Shown: positions 45,290 through 54,786 of the stretch, piece by piece
Numbering within the stretch: the stretch's first letter is position 1
Layout: every line of letters begins with the position of its first letter
NCBI RefSeq assembly: GCF_000966285.1
Contig: NZ_KQ031391.1
Coordinates: 864,978 to 928,977 of the forward strand
Length of the DNA: 64,000 nt
Origin: Pseudofrankia sp. DC12
GTDB taxonomy: Bacteria > Actinomycetota > Actinomycetes > Frankiales > Frankiaceae
Reading direction: 5' to 3'
Notes under the pieces: generated by a model
Seen by the model: only the letters and a program-made list of their open reading frames with translations
Databases searched by the model: none
What the model was told of the DNA's origin: nothing
Translations under genes and position numbers: made by a program

Positions 45290-45703
45290 ATGCGGCATCA
45301 TGCGCGGGTGGCCGGGTTTGAGACTCACGGGCTTAGAGTGGCGCGCGTCGGGGTCGACTGCGTGGATGTCGACCGAATGATCCGGTTCTGGTCGCGGGCG
45401 CTCGGGTACGAGGTCGCCCGCCGCGGCGGGGACAGCGCCGAGCTGCGCCACCCGGCGAGCGCCGGGCCGAAGCTGCTGCTGCGCCAGGTCCGCAAGCTGG
45501 GTCCCGCGCGCAACCGCCTCCAGCTCGACCTGTACGCGGTGGACGCCGAGCGGGTCGCCGGCTGGCTGGCCACCCTGGGCGCCAGGCGGGTGCGCCGGCT
45601 GGAGGCAGCCGGCGAGGCCGGGTACCTGCTCGCCGATCCCGAGGGCAACGAGTTCCGCGTCATCACCGCAGGTCCCGCCGGCTTCTCCCGCCCCTTCGGC
45701 TAG
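45290..45703 (+). CDS. VOC-family (glyoxalase-like) protein
   Basis: 137 residues. The beta-alpha-beta-beta-beta modules are visible as RVGVDCVDVDRMIRFWSRALGYEVARRGGD, LLLRQVRK...RLQLDLYA and GYLLADPEGNEFRVI. It resembles the small VOC proteins of actinobacteria with glyoxalase or resistance-like folds. The substrate is unknown. Starts at 45290 (ATG) or 45308 (GTG) are both possible; the conserved part begins at about residue 16. Confidence 0.82.
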   Translation: MRHHARVAGFETHGLRVARVGVDCVDVDRMIRFWSRALGYEVARRGGDSAELRHPASAGPKLLLRQVRKLGPARNRLQLDLYAVDAERVAGWLATLGARRVRRLEAAGEAGYLLADPEGNEFRVITAGPAGFSRPFG

Positions 45704-45781
45704 GGCGCCGGCTGGGCGACGCCGGGCGACCGGCGGGGTGCCGGGCGCCGTGCGGATGCCCGGACTGTCGGACCTGGTCAC

Positions 45782-45787
45782 TACGTT
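45782..45787 (+). promoter_or_regulatory. -10 box TACGTT for DnaQ-UvrC gene (leaderless)
   Basis: TACGTT ends 6 nt before the GTG at 45794. Confidence 0.5.
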
Positions 45788-45793
45788 CGCCGT

Positions 45794-47659
45794 GTGTCTC
45801 CCGATCTCGCCGCGCCGAGCCCCGCGCTCTCGGCTCCCGCAGCGTCACCAGGCTCCCGCTCGGCCGCGCCCGGCCCCAGGCCCGACGGGTCGCCGCGGGC
45901 CGAGGTGGCTGGCCGGCAGGGCAGCTTCGACGAGCTGGGCCGGCCGCTGCGGGACGTCACGTTCGTCGTGTTCGACCTGGAGACCACCGGCACCGGGCCG
46001 ACCACCGCCGAGATCACCGAGTTCGGTGCGGTGAAGGTGCTCGGCGGCGAGGTAGTCGCCGAGTTCGCGACCCTGGTCCGCACCTCGACGGGCATACCGC
46101 CGCTCATCACGGTGCTGACCGGCATCACCGACGCGATGCTGGCGACCGCCCCACCACTGGCCGAGGTGCTGCCCGCGTTCCTGGAGTTCATCCGGGGCAC
46201 CGTGCTGGTCGCGCACAACGCCGGCTTCGACCTGAGCTTTCTCAAGGCCGCCTGCGAACGCGTGGGCTACCCGGTGCCGGTCTGGGAACACCTCGACACC
46301 GCCCGGCTGGCCCGCCGGATCGTCACCCGGGACGAGAGCCCCAACAACAAGCTCTCCTCGCTCGCCCGGCTGTTCCGGGCCCGCACCGAGCCGAACCACC
46401 GGGCGCTGTCCGACGCCCGGGCCACCGTGGACGTGCTGCACGGCCTGTTCGAACGGCTCGGCAGTCTCGGCGTGACCACCCTGGAGGACGTCCACGCCTA
46501 CAGCACCCGGGTCTCCCCCGCCCAGCGCGGGAAACGGGTGCTGGCCGACGACCTGCCCACCGGTCCCGGCGTCTACGTCTTCCGGGACGCCACCGGGCGG
46601 GTCCTCTACGTCGGCAAGTCGGCCTCCGTCCGGGCCAGAGTCCGCACCTACTTCACCGCCAGCGAGACCAGAACCCGGATGGCCGAGATGGTCGCCGCCG
46701 CCGAGCGCGTGGACGCGATCGCGTGCGCGCACGCCCTCGAGGCCGAGGTCCGGGAGCTGCGCCTCATCGCCGAGCACAAGCCGCCCTACAACCGGCGCTC
46801 CCGGTTCCCCGAGCGGGTCGTCTTCCTGCGGCTGACCGACGAGCCGTTCCCCCGCCTCGCGAGGGTGCGCCAGGTCCGCGCCGACGGCGGCACCTACCTC
46901 GGCCCGTTCGGCGGCGTGGGCGGCGCGGAGCTGGCCGGCGACGGCCTGCTGGAGGCGGTGGCCCTGCGCCGGTGCGGCGGCCGGCTCTCCCCGCGCGCGG
47001 ACAGCCCGGCGTGCGCCCTGGCCGACCTGGGCAGGTGCGGCGCTCCCTGCGACGGCCGGCAGTCGACGGACGAGTACGGCGAGCTCGTCGCCGCGGCCCG
47101 GGAGGCGATGACCGGCGACCCGGCGCTGGTCATCGCGGCTGCCAGTGCGCGGATCACCCGGCTGGCGGAGCAGACCCGGTTCGAGGACGCGGCGCTGGTG
47201 CGCGACCGGATGGTGGCGTTCGTCCGCGCCGCCGCGCGCCAGCAGCGGCTGGAGGCGCTCGGTGCTGTCCCCGAGCTGATCGGCGCCGTCCCCACGGCCG
47301 AGCGCGGCTGGGACCTCGCGGTCGTCAGGCACGGCCGGCTCGCGGCGGCCGCGACGGTCGCCCGCGGGATCGACCCCCGCCCGTGGGTCGACGCGGTCGT
47401 GGCCACCGCCGAGACGGTGCGGCCGGGGCCCGGGCCAACCCCGGCGGCGACCGTCGAGGAGATGGAGCGGATCGAGCGCTGGCTGGGCAGTCCCGGCGCC
47501 CGGCTCGTCCAGCTCACCGGCACCTGGGCCTGGCCGGCCGCGAGCGCGCACCGGGCCGCCACCGAGCTGCCCCAGCCACCCCAGCCCGTGGAGCGCCGGG
47601 AGCCCGTCGAACGCACCGTCCACCAGCCAGGTCACCCACGCAGCCCCGGCCACCAGTAG
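45794..47659 (+). CDS. DnaQ-like 3'-5' exonuclease fused to UvrC-type GIY-YIG nuclease
   Basis: 621 residues. The DEDDh exonuclease domain (about residues 50-225) has VVFDLETTGTGPTTAEITEFGAVKV, HNAGFDLSFLKAACE and NHRALSDARATVDVLH. The GIY-YIG domain (about 250-340) has GPGVYVFRDATGRVLYVGKSASVRARVRTYF and is followed by a UvrC-like middle with a Cys cluster (CALADLGRCGAPC) and UVR-like helix. This fused architecture is the actinobacterial homologue of Cho and matches M. tuberculosis Rv2191. It probably incises damaged DNA 3' to a lesion. A strong terminator lies 190 bp downstream. Confidence 0.93.
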   Translation: MSPDLAAPSPALSAPAASPGSRSAAPGPRPDGSPRAEVAGRQGSFDELGRPLRDVTFVVFDLETTGTGPTTAEITEFGAVKVLGGEVVAEFATLVRTSTGIPPLITVLTGITDAMLATAPPLAEVLPAFLEFIRGTVLVAHNAGFDLSFLKAACERVGYPVPVWEHLDTARLARRIVTRDESPNNKLSSLARLFRARTEPNHRALSDARATVDVLHGLFERLGSLGVTTLEDVHAYSTRVSPAQRGKRVLADDLPTGPGVYVFRDATGRVLYVGKSASVRARVRTYFTASETRTRMAEMVAAAERVDAIACAHALEAEVRELRLIAEHKPPYNRRSRFPERVVFLRLTDEPFPRLARVRQVRADGGTYLGPFGGVGGAELAGDGLLEAVALRRCGGRLSPRADSPACALADLGRCGAPCDGRQSTDEYGELVAAAREAMTGDPALVIAAASARITRLAEQTRFEDAALVRDRMVAFVRAAARQQRLEALGAVPELIGAVPTAERGWDLAVVRHGRLAAAATVARGIDPRPWVDAVVATAETVRPGPGPTPAATVEEMERIERWLGSPGARLVQLTGTWAWPAASAHRAATELPQPPQPVERREPVERTVHQPGHPRSPGHQ

Positions 47660-47847
47660 GGCGCCCGCCGGATGCCAGCGCCGGGAACGCCACGGTCAGC
47701 TCGCTTCCACGTACGAGGGGGGGACGGCCGTTGATCGCCGTCTATGCCCCCGGATGGTTGCGGTCCGCCTCCGCCTACGACCGCCGGAGGGCTGGAACCG
47801 CGATCAACGACAACGGCAGGCTCGAGGACTGGCTTCCGCTGGAAAGG

Positions 47848-47886
47848 CCGAGGGAGGTAGGCCCAATCTGGGCCTACCTCCCTCGG
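47848..47886. terminator. Bidirectional terminator, 18-bp perfect stem
   Basis: CCGAGGGAGGTAGGCCCA pairs perfectly with its complement around a 3-nt loop ATC, between convergent DnaQ-UvrC and qcrB. The same 300-bp gap holds a 9-bp inverted repeat GTTGATCGC / GCGATCAAC at 47730-47738 and 47800-47808. Confidence 0.85.
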
Positions 47887-47962
47887 GTGGCTGCGTCCTC
47901 GAAGCGGGCCGGGCCCGAGACGGGCCGGTTCGCTCCGCGCGGACCAGGTGGTGCTGGCCGGG

Positions 47963-49609
47963 CTAGTGGTGGGCGCCGCCCACCGGGGCGTCCCCCGCCG
48001 GCTCGTCGTCGCCGGGCGTCTCCTCGACGAAGAAGCCGGTGACGGCCTTGCGGGCCTTGGTGGCCAGGCTGCCGCCCTTGCCGTCTCCGTTGCCGTCGGA
48101 GTGGTCGCCCGGCCCCGGCAGCTCGAACCGGTGCGTCGGGACCTGCGGGTAGTCCGAGACCGGCGGCAGCTTGGGCCGGTGGTCCTCGACGAACTCACCG
48201 GTCGGCAGCTGGCGGATGATGCCGGTCTCAATGCCGTGATGCGCGATGTCGTGGTCGCGCTTCTGGAGCCCGAGGCACAGCTTCTTCGTCGCCACGTACG
48301 TGATCGGCGGCACGATGATGAGCCCGACACGGCCGGCCCACGTCATCGCGTTCAGCGAGATGCTGAACGTCTTCGCGATGACGTCGTTGCCACCGGAGAT
48401 CAACAGCACCAGGTAGAAGCTGATCGACATCATGCCGATACCGGTGCGGGTCGGGTTGTCCCGCGGTCGCTGCAGCAGGTTGTGGGACTCGCGGTCGCCG
48501 GTGAACATCGACTCGAGCCACGGCCACAGCGCCAGCAGCGTGAACAGGATGCCTGGCAGGACCACCGTCGGCCAGAAGACCGCGGGGATGGTATGCCCGA
48601 GCCCGCGGAACTCCCAGGGCGGCATCAGGCGGGTTGAGCCGTCAAGGAAGCCGATGTAGAAGTCAGGCTGCGACGCGGAGGACACCTTCGAGGGGTCGTA
48701 CGGCCCGAAAATCCAGATCGGGTTGATCTGCGCGAGACCACCCAGCAGGGCCAGCATCGCGAAGACCATCATGAAGAACGCGCCGGACTTCACCGCGAAC
48801 ACCGGGAAGACCCGGTGGCCCACGACGTTGTCCTCGGTCTTGCCGGGGCCCGGGAAGTCGGTGTGCTTCTGGAACCAGAGGATGCCGAGGTGTGCGCCGA
48901 TCAGGGCGAGCAGCAGACCGGGCACCAGCAGGATGTGCACGACGTAGAGCCGGGGCAGAAGGTCGTTGCCCGGCCACTCCCCGTTGAACACCAGGAACGA
49001 CGCCCAGGTGCCGATCACCGGGATCGACTGGGCGATCGACGCCGCGATCCGCAGACCGGTGCCGGAGAGCAGGTCGTCCGGCAGCGAGTAGCCGGCGAAG
49101 CCCTCCAGGGTGCCCAGCACCAGCAGGCCGACGCCGATCAGCCAGTTGATCTCACGCGGCTTGCGGTACGCCCCGGTGAAGAACACCCGGAACAGGTGCA
49201 CGATGATCGACGCGACGAACAGCAGTGCGGCCCAGTGGTGGATCTGCCGGAAGATCAGGCCGGCCCGGGTGTCGAAGCTGATGTCCAGCGTCGACGCGTA
49301 CGCCCGGCTCATCTCCACGCCCTTGAGCGGGATGTACGAGCCGTTGTACACGACCTCGCTGTTACTGGGGTCGAAGAACAGCGTCAGGTAGATGCCGGTC
49401 AGCAGCAGGATGATGAAGCTGTAGAGCGCGATCTCACCGATCATGAACGACCAGTGGTCCGGGAAGACCTTGTTCAGGTTCTCGCGCAGCGCCCGCTGGG
49501 TGTGGAACCGCTCGTCCACGGCCCGGTTGGCCTTGCGGACCGGGCTCGGCCGCTTCTCGAACTTGGGGGCCGGCGCCGAGGGCCCGACCGGCCCGGTCGT
49601 CGTCGTCAT
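47963..49609 (-). CDS. qcrB: Cytochrome bc1 complex cytochrome b subunit
   Basis: 548 residues. It begins with the cytochrome b core ([31 protein letters not shown]), heme-ligand helix [35 protein letters not shown], quinone-site region and PxxW-like [11 protein letters not shown]. The C-terminal cytoplasmic extension of about 100 residues is charged and is usual in actinobacteria. It oxidises menaquinol in the bc1-aa3 supercomplex. The start overlaps the qcrA stop by 4 bp. Gene order ctaE-qcrC-qcrA-qcrB is the standard actinobacterial operon. Confidence 0.96.
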   Translation of the reverse strand: MTTTTGPVGPSAPAPKFEKRPSPVRKANRAVDERFHTQRALRENLNKVFPDHWSFMIGEIALYSFIILLLTGIYLTLFFDPSNSEVVYNGSYIPLKGVEMSRAYASTLDISFDTRAGLIFRQIHHWAALLFVASIIVHLFRVFFTGAYRKPREINWLIGVGLLVLGTLEGFAGYSLPDDLLSGTGLRIAASIAQSIPVIGTWASFLVFNGEWPGNDLLPRLYVVHILLVPGLLLALIGAHLGILWFQKHTDFPGPGKTEDNVVGHRVFPVFAVKSGAFFMMVFAMLALLGGLAQINPIWIFGPYDPSKVSSASQPDFYIGFLDGSTRLMPPWEFRGLGHTIPAVFWPTVVLPGILFTLLALWPWLESMFTGDRESHNLLQRPRDNPTRTGIGMMSISFYLVLLISGGNDVIAKTFSISLNAMTWAGRVGLIIVPPITYVATKKLCLGLQKRDHDIAHHGIETGIIRQLPTGEFVEDHRPKLPPVSDYPQVPTHRFELPGPGDHSDGNGDGKGGSLATKARKAVTGFFVEETPGDDEPAGDAPVGGAHH

Positions 49610-50730
49610 GAACGCTCCCAGAACGCGGGCCCGATGGGCTCGGTGTAGTCGCCGTCCCGGGCGATGAGGAAGCCCTCACCGTCGACGCCGAGCGCGAGCT
49701 GCGGCAGCGACCGGCTGGCCGGGCCGAAGATCGCGCGGCAGCCGTCCGGCACGTCGAACACCGACTGGTGGCACGGGCAGAGCAGGTGGTGGGTCTGCTG
49801 CTCGTAGAGGCTGACCGGGCAGCCAGCGTGCGTGCAGATCTTGGAGTAGGCGACCAGGCCGTTGATGTCCCAGGTCTCCCGGCCGGGCCGCGGCTTGTTC
49901 AGGCCGGGCTCCATGCGGACCAGGATCGTGGTGCTGTCGCCCTTCGTCGCCAGGTCGAGCTGCGGCGCGAACGTCTTGTTGCCGCTCGCGTCGGTGACCG
50001 GGAGCGCCGGGAACACCGTCTCGATTCCGCCGATGGAGATGTCGCCCAGCTTGACGAACCGGCCCTCGCTGGTGACCATCCGCGCGCCCTTCACCCAGTG
50101 GGTGTGGTCAAGCTTCTTGCCCGGCTTGGAGTTCGTCAGGTTCAGCAGCGGGACGACGAGGAGGCCACCGAGGACCGTGCCGGCGCCGAGCAGGCTACGG
50201 CGCAGCAGCTTGTGCTGGCCGAGGCCCATGTCGACCCAGCCGAGCGCCATCTCCTCTTCGAGGACGGCGGTCTCTTCTTCGGTGCTCTTGAACCCGTGGC
50301 GGTCCTGGACGGCGTGTACGTGCGGCATCAGCCGCTTCGCCCAGAGGATCATGCCGACGCCCAGGCCACCGAGCGCCAGCCCGAGCGAGAGGCCAAGCAG
50401 CGGCGTGTAGTTGCCGCTGTGCTTGTCTCCGACGAAGTTCCAGACGATGAAGCCGAGCGTGCCGATCACCGAGAGGGCGAACCAGACCGCGATCAGCCGC
50501 TCGGAGCGGCGCTGGGCGCGGCGGTCCACGTCCTCGGCGCGCGGAGCCCGGTGCGCGACGTCCCCGGGCCGCCAGGCGGTGTGCTCCTCCAGCTGGGTGG
50601 AGTCGGTCGGCGCCGGCGGGGTGGCGAGCACCTCCTGCCGGTCACCGCCCGCCGAGCCGCCACCGGCCGGGCGCTTCACCCGGTCGAAGACGCTCCCGCC
50701 GCCAGCGGCGGGAGTCTCGTGCTCGCTCAT
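49606..50730 (-). CDS. qcrA: Rieske iron-sulfur subunit of cytochrome bc1
   Basis: 374 residues from the ATG at 50730, preceded by AGAAGG. A Gly-rich cytoplasmic N-terminus is followed by three transmembrane helices ([61 protein letters not shown]) and a C-terminal Rieske domain with [13 protein letters not shown] and [12 protein letters not shown] ligating the 2Fe-2S cluster. Three helices instead of one is the actinobacterial form. Confidence 0.96.
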   Translation of the reverse strand: MSEHETPAAGGGSVFDRVKRPAGGGSAGGDRQEVLATPPAPTDSTQLEEHTAWRPGDVAHRAPRAEDVDRRAQRRSERLIAVWFALSVIGTLGFIVWNFVGDKHSGNYTPLLGLSLGLALGGLGVGMILWAKRLMPHVHAVQDRHGFKSTEEETAVLEEEMALGWVDMGLGQHKLLRRSLLGAGTVLGGLLVVPLLNLTNSKPGKKLDHTHWVKGARMVTSEGRFVKLGDISIGGIETVFPALPVTDASGNKTFAPQLDLATKGDSTTILVRMEPGLNKPRPGRETWDINGLVAYSKICTHAGCPVSLYEQQTHHLLCPCHQSVFDVPDGCRAIFGPASRSLPQLALGVDGEGFLIARDGDYTEPIGPAFWERS

Positions 50731-51752
50731 ACCTTCTGCCTCGCTCCGATCCACAGGCACACGCCGAGCAGGCCACCGATGCCGACGAGGATCGCCAACA
50801 GGCCCTCGGGGACCGGGCCGTAGGCGCCCAGCTTGTCACCGCCGGGGCTCGTGGCGTCACGGCTGGCCACGATGTACGCGGCGATCGCCTTGGCGCTGTT
50901 GTCGTCGAGCTGGCCCTGCCCGAAGACGGGCATCGACTCGGGGCCAACCCGCATGGCCTCGAGGATCTGCTCAGGGGTTGCGTTGGTCAGCGCCGGCGCG
51001 TACTTGCCGTACGTCAGCGGAGCGCCCTGCCCGGCGACCTGATGGCACTGCGCGCAGTTCGACCGGTAGAGCTCGCCACCGAAGGCCATGTCGGCGTCCG
51101 CGAGCTCCTTCTGCGTGATGGTCGGCTTCTCGAGACCGCCGCCCATCGTCTGGATGTAGGCCGCGATCTGGTCGATCTGGGTCTGCGAGTAGCTCGGGTC
51201 CTTGCGCTTGGCCTGCGCGGCGGCGCCGGCGAGCGGCATCCGCCCGGTCGACATCTGGAAGTCGACCGCGGCCGAGCCGACGCCGATCAGGCTCGGGCCG
51301 GACTGGGTGCCGGCGGCGTTGAGCCCGTGGCAGGTCGAGCAGCCCTGCAGGTAGAGCGCCTGGCCGTTGCGGACGGCCTCGCTCTCGGTGGGGTCCGCCG
51401 CGTTGCCGCTAGGGGCCAGCACCGACCACAGGACGCCCGTCGCGAGGAGGGCGAGCGACAGGACGAGCGCGGACGAGCGCCGCCGGCGCTTGACGCTGAC
51501 CGGCCGGGACCGGCGGGTACGCGGGGCGAGCCGGCCGGGCACGCGGACGGGCCGCTCGGCGACCGGGTCGTCCTCGTCGTCGGCGTCCAGCTCGTCGTCG
51601 GCGTCCGCGAGCTCGGGGACGAGGGCGTCCACCGGCTCGGTGGCTTCCGTCTCGACCGGCCCGCTCAGCTCGTCCACCAGCTCGGGGACGACACCCGGGT
51701 CAGCCGCCGCGGAGGCGCCCTCGGGCGGGGTCAGCTCGTGAGATGCAGTCAT
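50727..51752 (-). CDS. qcrC: Diheme cytochrome c subunit of bc1 complex
   Basis: 341 residues from the ATG at 51752, 5 bp after ctaE. Two heme c sites are visible: GCSTCHGLNAAG and NCAQCHQVAGQG. They are flanked by an N-terminal transmembrane helix (ALVLSLALLATGVLWSVLAP) and a C-terminal one ([25 protein letters not shown]). The first 85 residues form an unusually long acidic then basic cytoplasmic extension (DADDELDADDEDDP). The two hemes replace a soluble cytochrome c in passing electrons to the aa3 oxidase. Confidence 0.95.
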   Translation of the reverse strand: MTASHELTPPEGASAAADPGVVPELVDELSGPVETEATEPVDALVPELADADDELDADDEDDPVAERPVRVPGRLAPRTRRSRPVSVKRRRRSSALVLSLALLATGVLWSVLAPSGNAADPTESEAVRNGQALYLQGCSTCHGLNAAGTQSGPSLIGVGSAAVDFQMSTGRMPLAGAAAQAKRKDPSYSQTQIDQIAAYIQTMGGGLEKPTITQKELADADMAFGGELYRSNCAQCHQVAGQGAPLTYGKYAPALTNATPEQILEAMRVGPESMPVFGQGQLDDNSAKAIAAYIVASRDATSPGGDKLGAYGPVPEGLLAILVGIGGLLGVCLWIGARQKV

Positions 51753-51757
51753 GTCGC

Positions 51758-52396
51758 TCACTGGAGGAGGTAGATGGTCGCGAACAGGCCGATCCAGACG
51801 ACGTCGACGAAGTGCCAGTAGTACGACACGACGATCGCGGTAGTGGCCTTCTCCGGCGTGTAGCGGCCGAAGGTAGACCTGGCCAGAACCATGAGGAACG
51901 CGATCAGACCACCGATCACGTGCAGACCGTGGAAGCCGCTGGTCAGGTAGTACACCGAGCCGTACGCGTGCGAGTTCAGCCCGAACTCGTTCTCCCGGAA
52001 GAACTCGTTCGCCTGGCCGATGACGAAGGTCAGGCCCATCAGGAACGAGATCGTGTACCAGCGGCGCAGCCCGTACACGTCGCCACGCTCGGCGGCGAAG
52101 ACGCCCAGCTGGCACGTCACGCTGGACAGCACCAGGATGATCGTGAAGATCAGCGCGTAGACGACGTGCAGGTGCACCGGGCCGATGCCCGAGCCCTTCG
52201 GGTCGCCGGTGACAGGCGGCCAGTTACCGCTGTTCACCGAACGGATCGTGTAGAACATCGCGAACAATGCCGCGAAGAACATCAGCTCCGACGACAGCCA
52301 CACCACGGTGCCAACCGAGACCATCGACGGGCGGTTGGACATGGGATGTGGCGGTGGAGCCTTCTCAAGGACGGGTGCCGTGGCCACGCTGGTCAT
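51758..52396 (-). CDS. ctaE: Cytochrome c oxidase subunit III
   Basis: 212 residues from the ATG at 52396. Five helices with the subunit III motifs [43 protein letters not shown] and [21 protein letters not shown]. It is the first gene of the ctaE-qcrC-qcrA-qcrB operon. The upstream region carries an 11-bp inverted repeat. Confidence 0.95.
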   Translation of the reverse strand: MTSVATAPVLEKAPPPHPMSNRPSMVSVGTVVWLSSELMFFAALFAMFYTIRSVNSGNWPPVTGDPKGSGIGPVHLHVVYALIFTIILVLSSVTCQLGVFAAERGDVYGLRRWYTISFLMGLTFVIGQANEFFRENEFGLNSHAYGSVYYLTSGFHGLHVIGGLIAFLMVLARSTFGRYTPEKATTAIVVSYYWHFVDVVWIGLFATIYLLQ

Positions 52397-52446
52397 TCTG
52401 GCACGCCCCGACGCAAGCGCCACCGAAGGTTCGACGTTCGGTAGGA

Positions 52447-52492
52447 CTACGGCCCGTCGAGGACCCGTCCGGCTAGCTCCTACGGGCCGTAG
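52447..52492. promoter_or_regulatory. 11-bp inverted repeat upstream of ctaE
   Basis: CTACGGCCCGT (52447-52457) and ACGGGCCGTAG (52482-52492) are perfect inverted copies with a 24-nt spacer, 51-96 bp upstream of the ctaE start. It could be an operator or a 5'-UTR stem. The surrounding 52397-52788 stretch has no gene. Confidence 0.45.
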
Positions 52493-52788
52493 AAGACCTC
52501 CGGACGCCCGCCGGACACCCCTCAACACCCCACCCACCCGCCGCCCGCCGCCGCTCACCCAGCGGCGGCACGACGTGGGAAAAATCCTCAGAACCCGTCA
52601 ACCGCAGGGTCTCCCGCCCGTCGAACGCAGGCACGCGGCGGCTCGCGACGACCGACCGGCCGGCCCTTGTGCCCGGCCGGCCCGAGATGTGCCGGGACTC
52701 ACTCCTCCACCAGTCCGGCAACAGCCCTCCGACGTGCGGCGAGCGGCCATTGGCGGCCCCACGGCCGAGCGGCACACCCGGGAACGGG

Positions 52789-52819
52789 ACAGCCTCCCCG
52801 CGCGTGGCGGGGAGGCTGT
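52789..52819 (-). terminator. Hairpin terminator downstream of trpD
   Basis: ACAGCCTCCCCG / CGGGGAGGCTGT, 12-bp perfect stem with a 7-nt loop, 60 bp past the minus-strand trpD stop. Confidence 0.75.
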
Positions 52820-52878
52820 CGTGGCGGGCCTGACAGGCCCGGGAGGGGTGTCGGGTCCAGGAGCGCGAAGGTGTGGCG

Positions 52879-53982
52879 TCAGGAGACCGGCACAACGGCG
52901 CGGCTGACGGTCACCCAGCGCTCCAGTAGCGCGGCCGCGGCGCCGGAGTCCAGCGCCCCGGCGGCCCGGTCGAGCTGCCCGCGGATCTGCTCGGTGATCG
53001 TCGCTGCGGCCGGCCCGGCCGCAGCGACGAGCGCCGCGGCCGCGGCGAGCAGTACCGCGTCCCGTACCGGCCCCTGCTTGCCGGCGAACACCGCGCGAGC
53101 CACGCCGGCGTTGAACCGCGCGTCCGCGCCGCGCAGCGCGTCCCGGTCCGGCACGTCGATGCCGACGTCACGCGGGTCGAACCGCTCGGTGCGCAACTCG
53201 CCCTCGTTCGCCGCCCAGATCGTCGAGGGCGCGCACGGGCTGAGCTCGTCGAGGCCGTCGTCGCCCCGGAACACCAGCGCCCTGGTGCCCCGGTCGGCCA
53301 GCACCTGAGCCACGACCGGGGCGAGCGGCGCGTGGCCTACCCCGATCGACTGGGCGCCGGGCCGGGCCGGGTTGGTGAGCGGGCCGAGGATGTTGAAGGC
53401 CGTCGGAACAGCCAGCTCCGAGCGGACGGCGGCGACGAAGCGCATCGCGGGGTGGAAGGTCCTGGCGAAGCAGAAGGTGATCCCGACCTCGGTCAGGGTC
53501 CGCGCGACACCGTCCGGCGCCAGGTCGATGACGACGCCGAGCTCCTCCAGCAGGTCGGCCGAACCGCAGGACGACGAGGACGCCCGGTTGCCGTGCTTGA
53601 CGACCGGCACCCCGAGAGCGGCCACGACCACGGCGGCCATCGTCGACAGGTTGACGGTGTGCGACCGGTCGCCGCCCGTCCCGCACGTGTCGACGGCGGC
53701 GTCCAGCAGCGCGGCGTCCGCCCGCACCGGCAGCGCGAACTCGAGCATGGACGCGACCAGACCGCCGATCTCGGCGGCCGTCTCGCCCTTGGCCCGCAGC
53801 CCGGTGACGAACCCGGCGATCTGGGCGTTCGTCGCGACGCCGGACATGATCTGGTTCATTGCCCAGGCGGTCTGGTCGGCGGCCAGGTCCTTGCCGTCGA
53901 TGAGCGGCTGCAGCAGGTCGGGCCAGGTGTGGCCGGCCGTCTGGACGAGCGGTTCGGCGTCCGTGGCCGCCGAGCCGGTCAT
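52879..53982 (-). CDS. trpD: Anthranilate phosphoribosyltransferase
   Basis: 367 residues from the ATG at 53982. Family motifs: MNQIMSGVATNAQIAGFVTGLRAKGETAAEI, DTCGTGGDRSHTVNLST (PRPP/Mg loop), VKHGNRASSSSCGSADLLEELG, FHPAMRFVAAVRSELAVPTAFNILGPLTNPARPGAQSIGV and GDDGLDELSP. It transfers phosphoribose to anthranilate in tryptophan synthesis. It is translationally coupled (ATGA) to a receiver-like gene and sits next to the respiratory operon, as in mycobacteria (Rv2192c). Confidence 0.95.
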   Translation of the reverse strand: MTGSAATDAEPLVQTAGHTWPDLLQPLIDGKDLAADQTAWAMNQIMSGVATNAQIAGFVTGLRAKGETAAEIGGLVASMLEFALPVRADAALLDAAVDTCGTGGDRSHTVNLSTMAAVVVAALGVPVVKHGNRASSSSCGSADLLEELGVVIDLAPDGVARTLTEVGITFCFARTFHPAMRFVAAVRSELAVPTAFNILGPLTNPARPGAQSIGVGHAPLAPVVAQVLADRGTRALVFRGDDGLDELSPCAPSTIWAANEGELRTERFDPRDVGIDVPDRDALRGADARFNAGVARAVFAGKQGPVRDAVLLAAAAALVAAAGPAAATITEQIRGQLDRAAGALDSGAAAALLERWVTVSRAVVPVS

Positions 53983-54416
53983 GGTGTGATCGCGGCGTGC
54001 GAGGCGTAGGTGACGGGCCGGCGCACCGGGGCGCCGGCCGCGCGGGCCAGCAGCAGCTCGACCACCGCGGCCGTCAGCTCGTCCGGGTCGACCGGGTGGG
54101 TCACCACCGCGTCGGCGAGCGACCAGGTAGCGAGCCACCGGTCGTCCGCGCGGGCGACCAGCAGCAGGGTAGGCGGGCAGCCGGTGATCTCGTTCTTGAG
54201 CTGGCGGGACAGCCCCATCCCGCCTTCCGGGGTCGCCTCGGCGTCGAGGACGCAGAGGTCGGCCTCACCGTGGTCGACGGCGGCCAGCAGGTCGCGGCCG
54301 TCGGCCACGTCGACGAACTCGATCTCGCCGAGCCGCGGGTCGGGGAGGGTGCCGATGGCAGCCTTGACGCGCGCGCGCACGTCGGCGCGGTCGGCGTACA
54401 CCAGGACGGTGCTCAT
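53979..54416 (-). CDS. Stand-alone response-regulator receiver-like protein
   Basis: 145 residues from the ATG at 54416. The CheY-like pattern (VLVYADRADVRARVKAAIG ... ADLCVLDAEATPEGGMGLSRQLKNE ... PTLLLVARADDRWLATWSLADAVVTHPVDPDEL) keeps the phospho-acceptor Asp (CVLDAE). The N-terminal acidic pair is reduced (VYADRAD), and the switch Thr/Ser and Lys are replaced (VVTHPVD). It is probably an atypical receiver without an output domain. It overlaps trpD by 4 bp, a curious pairing. Confidence 0.8.
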   Translation of the reverse strand: MSTVLVYADRADVRARVKAAIGTLPDPRLGEIEFVDVADGRDLLAAVDHGEADLCVLDAEATPEGGMGLSRQLKNEITGCPPTLLLVARADDRWLATWSLADAVVTHPVDPDELTAAVVELLLARAAGAPVRRPVTYASHAAITP

Positions 54417-54696
54417 GTCCTCGCGGCCTTTCGCTTCGAGGTACCGCCGCGGTGGGCGGCGGGCGGCGCTCCGCCGCGGGCGGCGCTCTGCCACGCACGG
54501 CGCGCTGCCCCGGACGGCTCTAAGGTGTCCGCGGCCGGCAGGCGTGGTGCACGCCACGACGACGGGGAGTCCGGTGCGAGGGTATCGGACCGAGCGCGGT
54601 ACGGTCTGCCCACCTGCGGATCATCCCGCCGTCGGCGCGCCTCGCGACCCAGGTCACACCGCCCTGAGTTTGCCATCGCTCCGTTCCCGGATCGAT

Positions 54697-54725
54697 ACTG
54701 AGACTCGTTCTCAGAACGTCTCAGT
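54697..54725. promoter_or_regulatory. Candidate Fur/PerR-family operator
   Basis: ACTGAGAC-TC-GTTCTCAGAAC-GTCTCAGT: the outer 8-bp arms are perfect inverted copies, and the core GTTCT-C-AGAAC is itself a palindrome. It also contains TGAGA-N5-TCTCA. It lies 62 bp upstream of the Fur-family gene in a 370-bp divergent region (54417-54786) that otherwise holds nothing recognised. Confidence 0.65.
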
Positions 54726-54786
54726 CCGCCCAGAGCGGACCTGGCCAGCGCGGTCTGGCCATCTCGGTGCCGAAGGACGGTGACGC

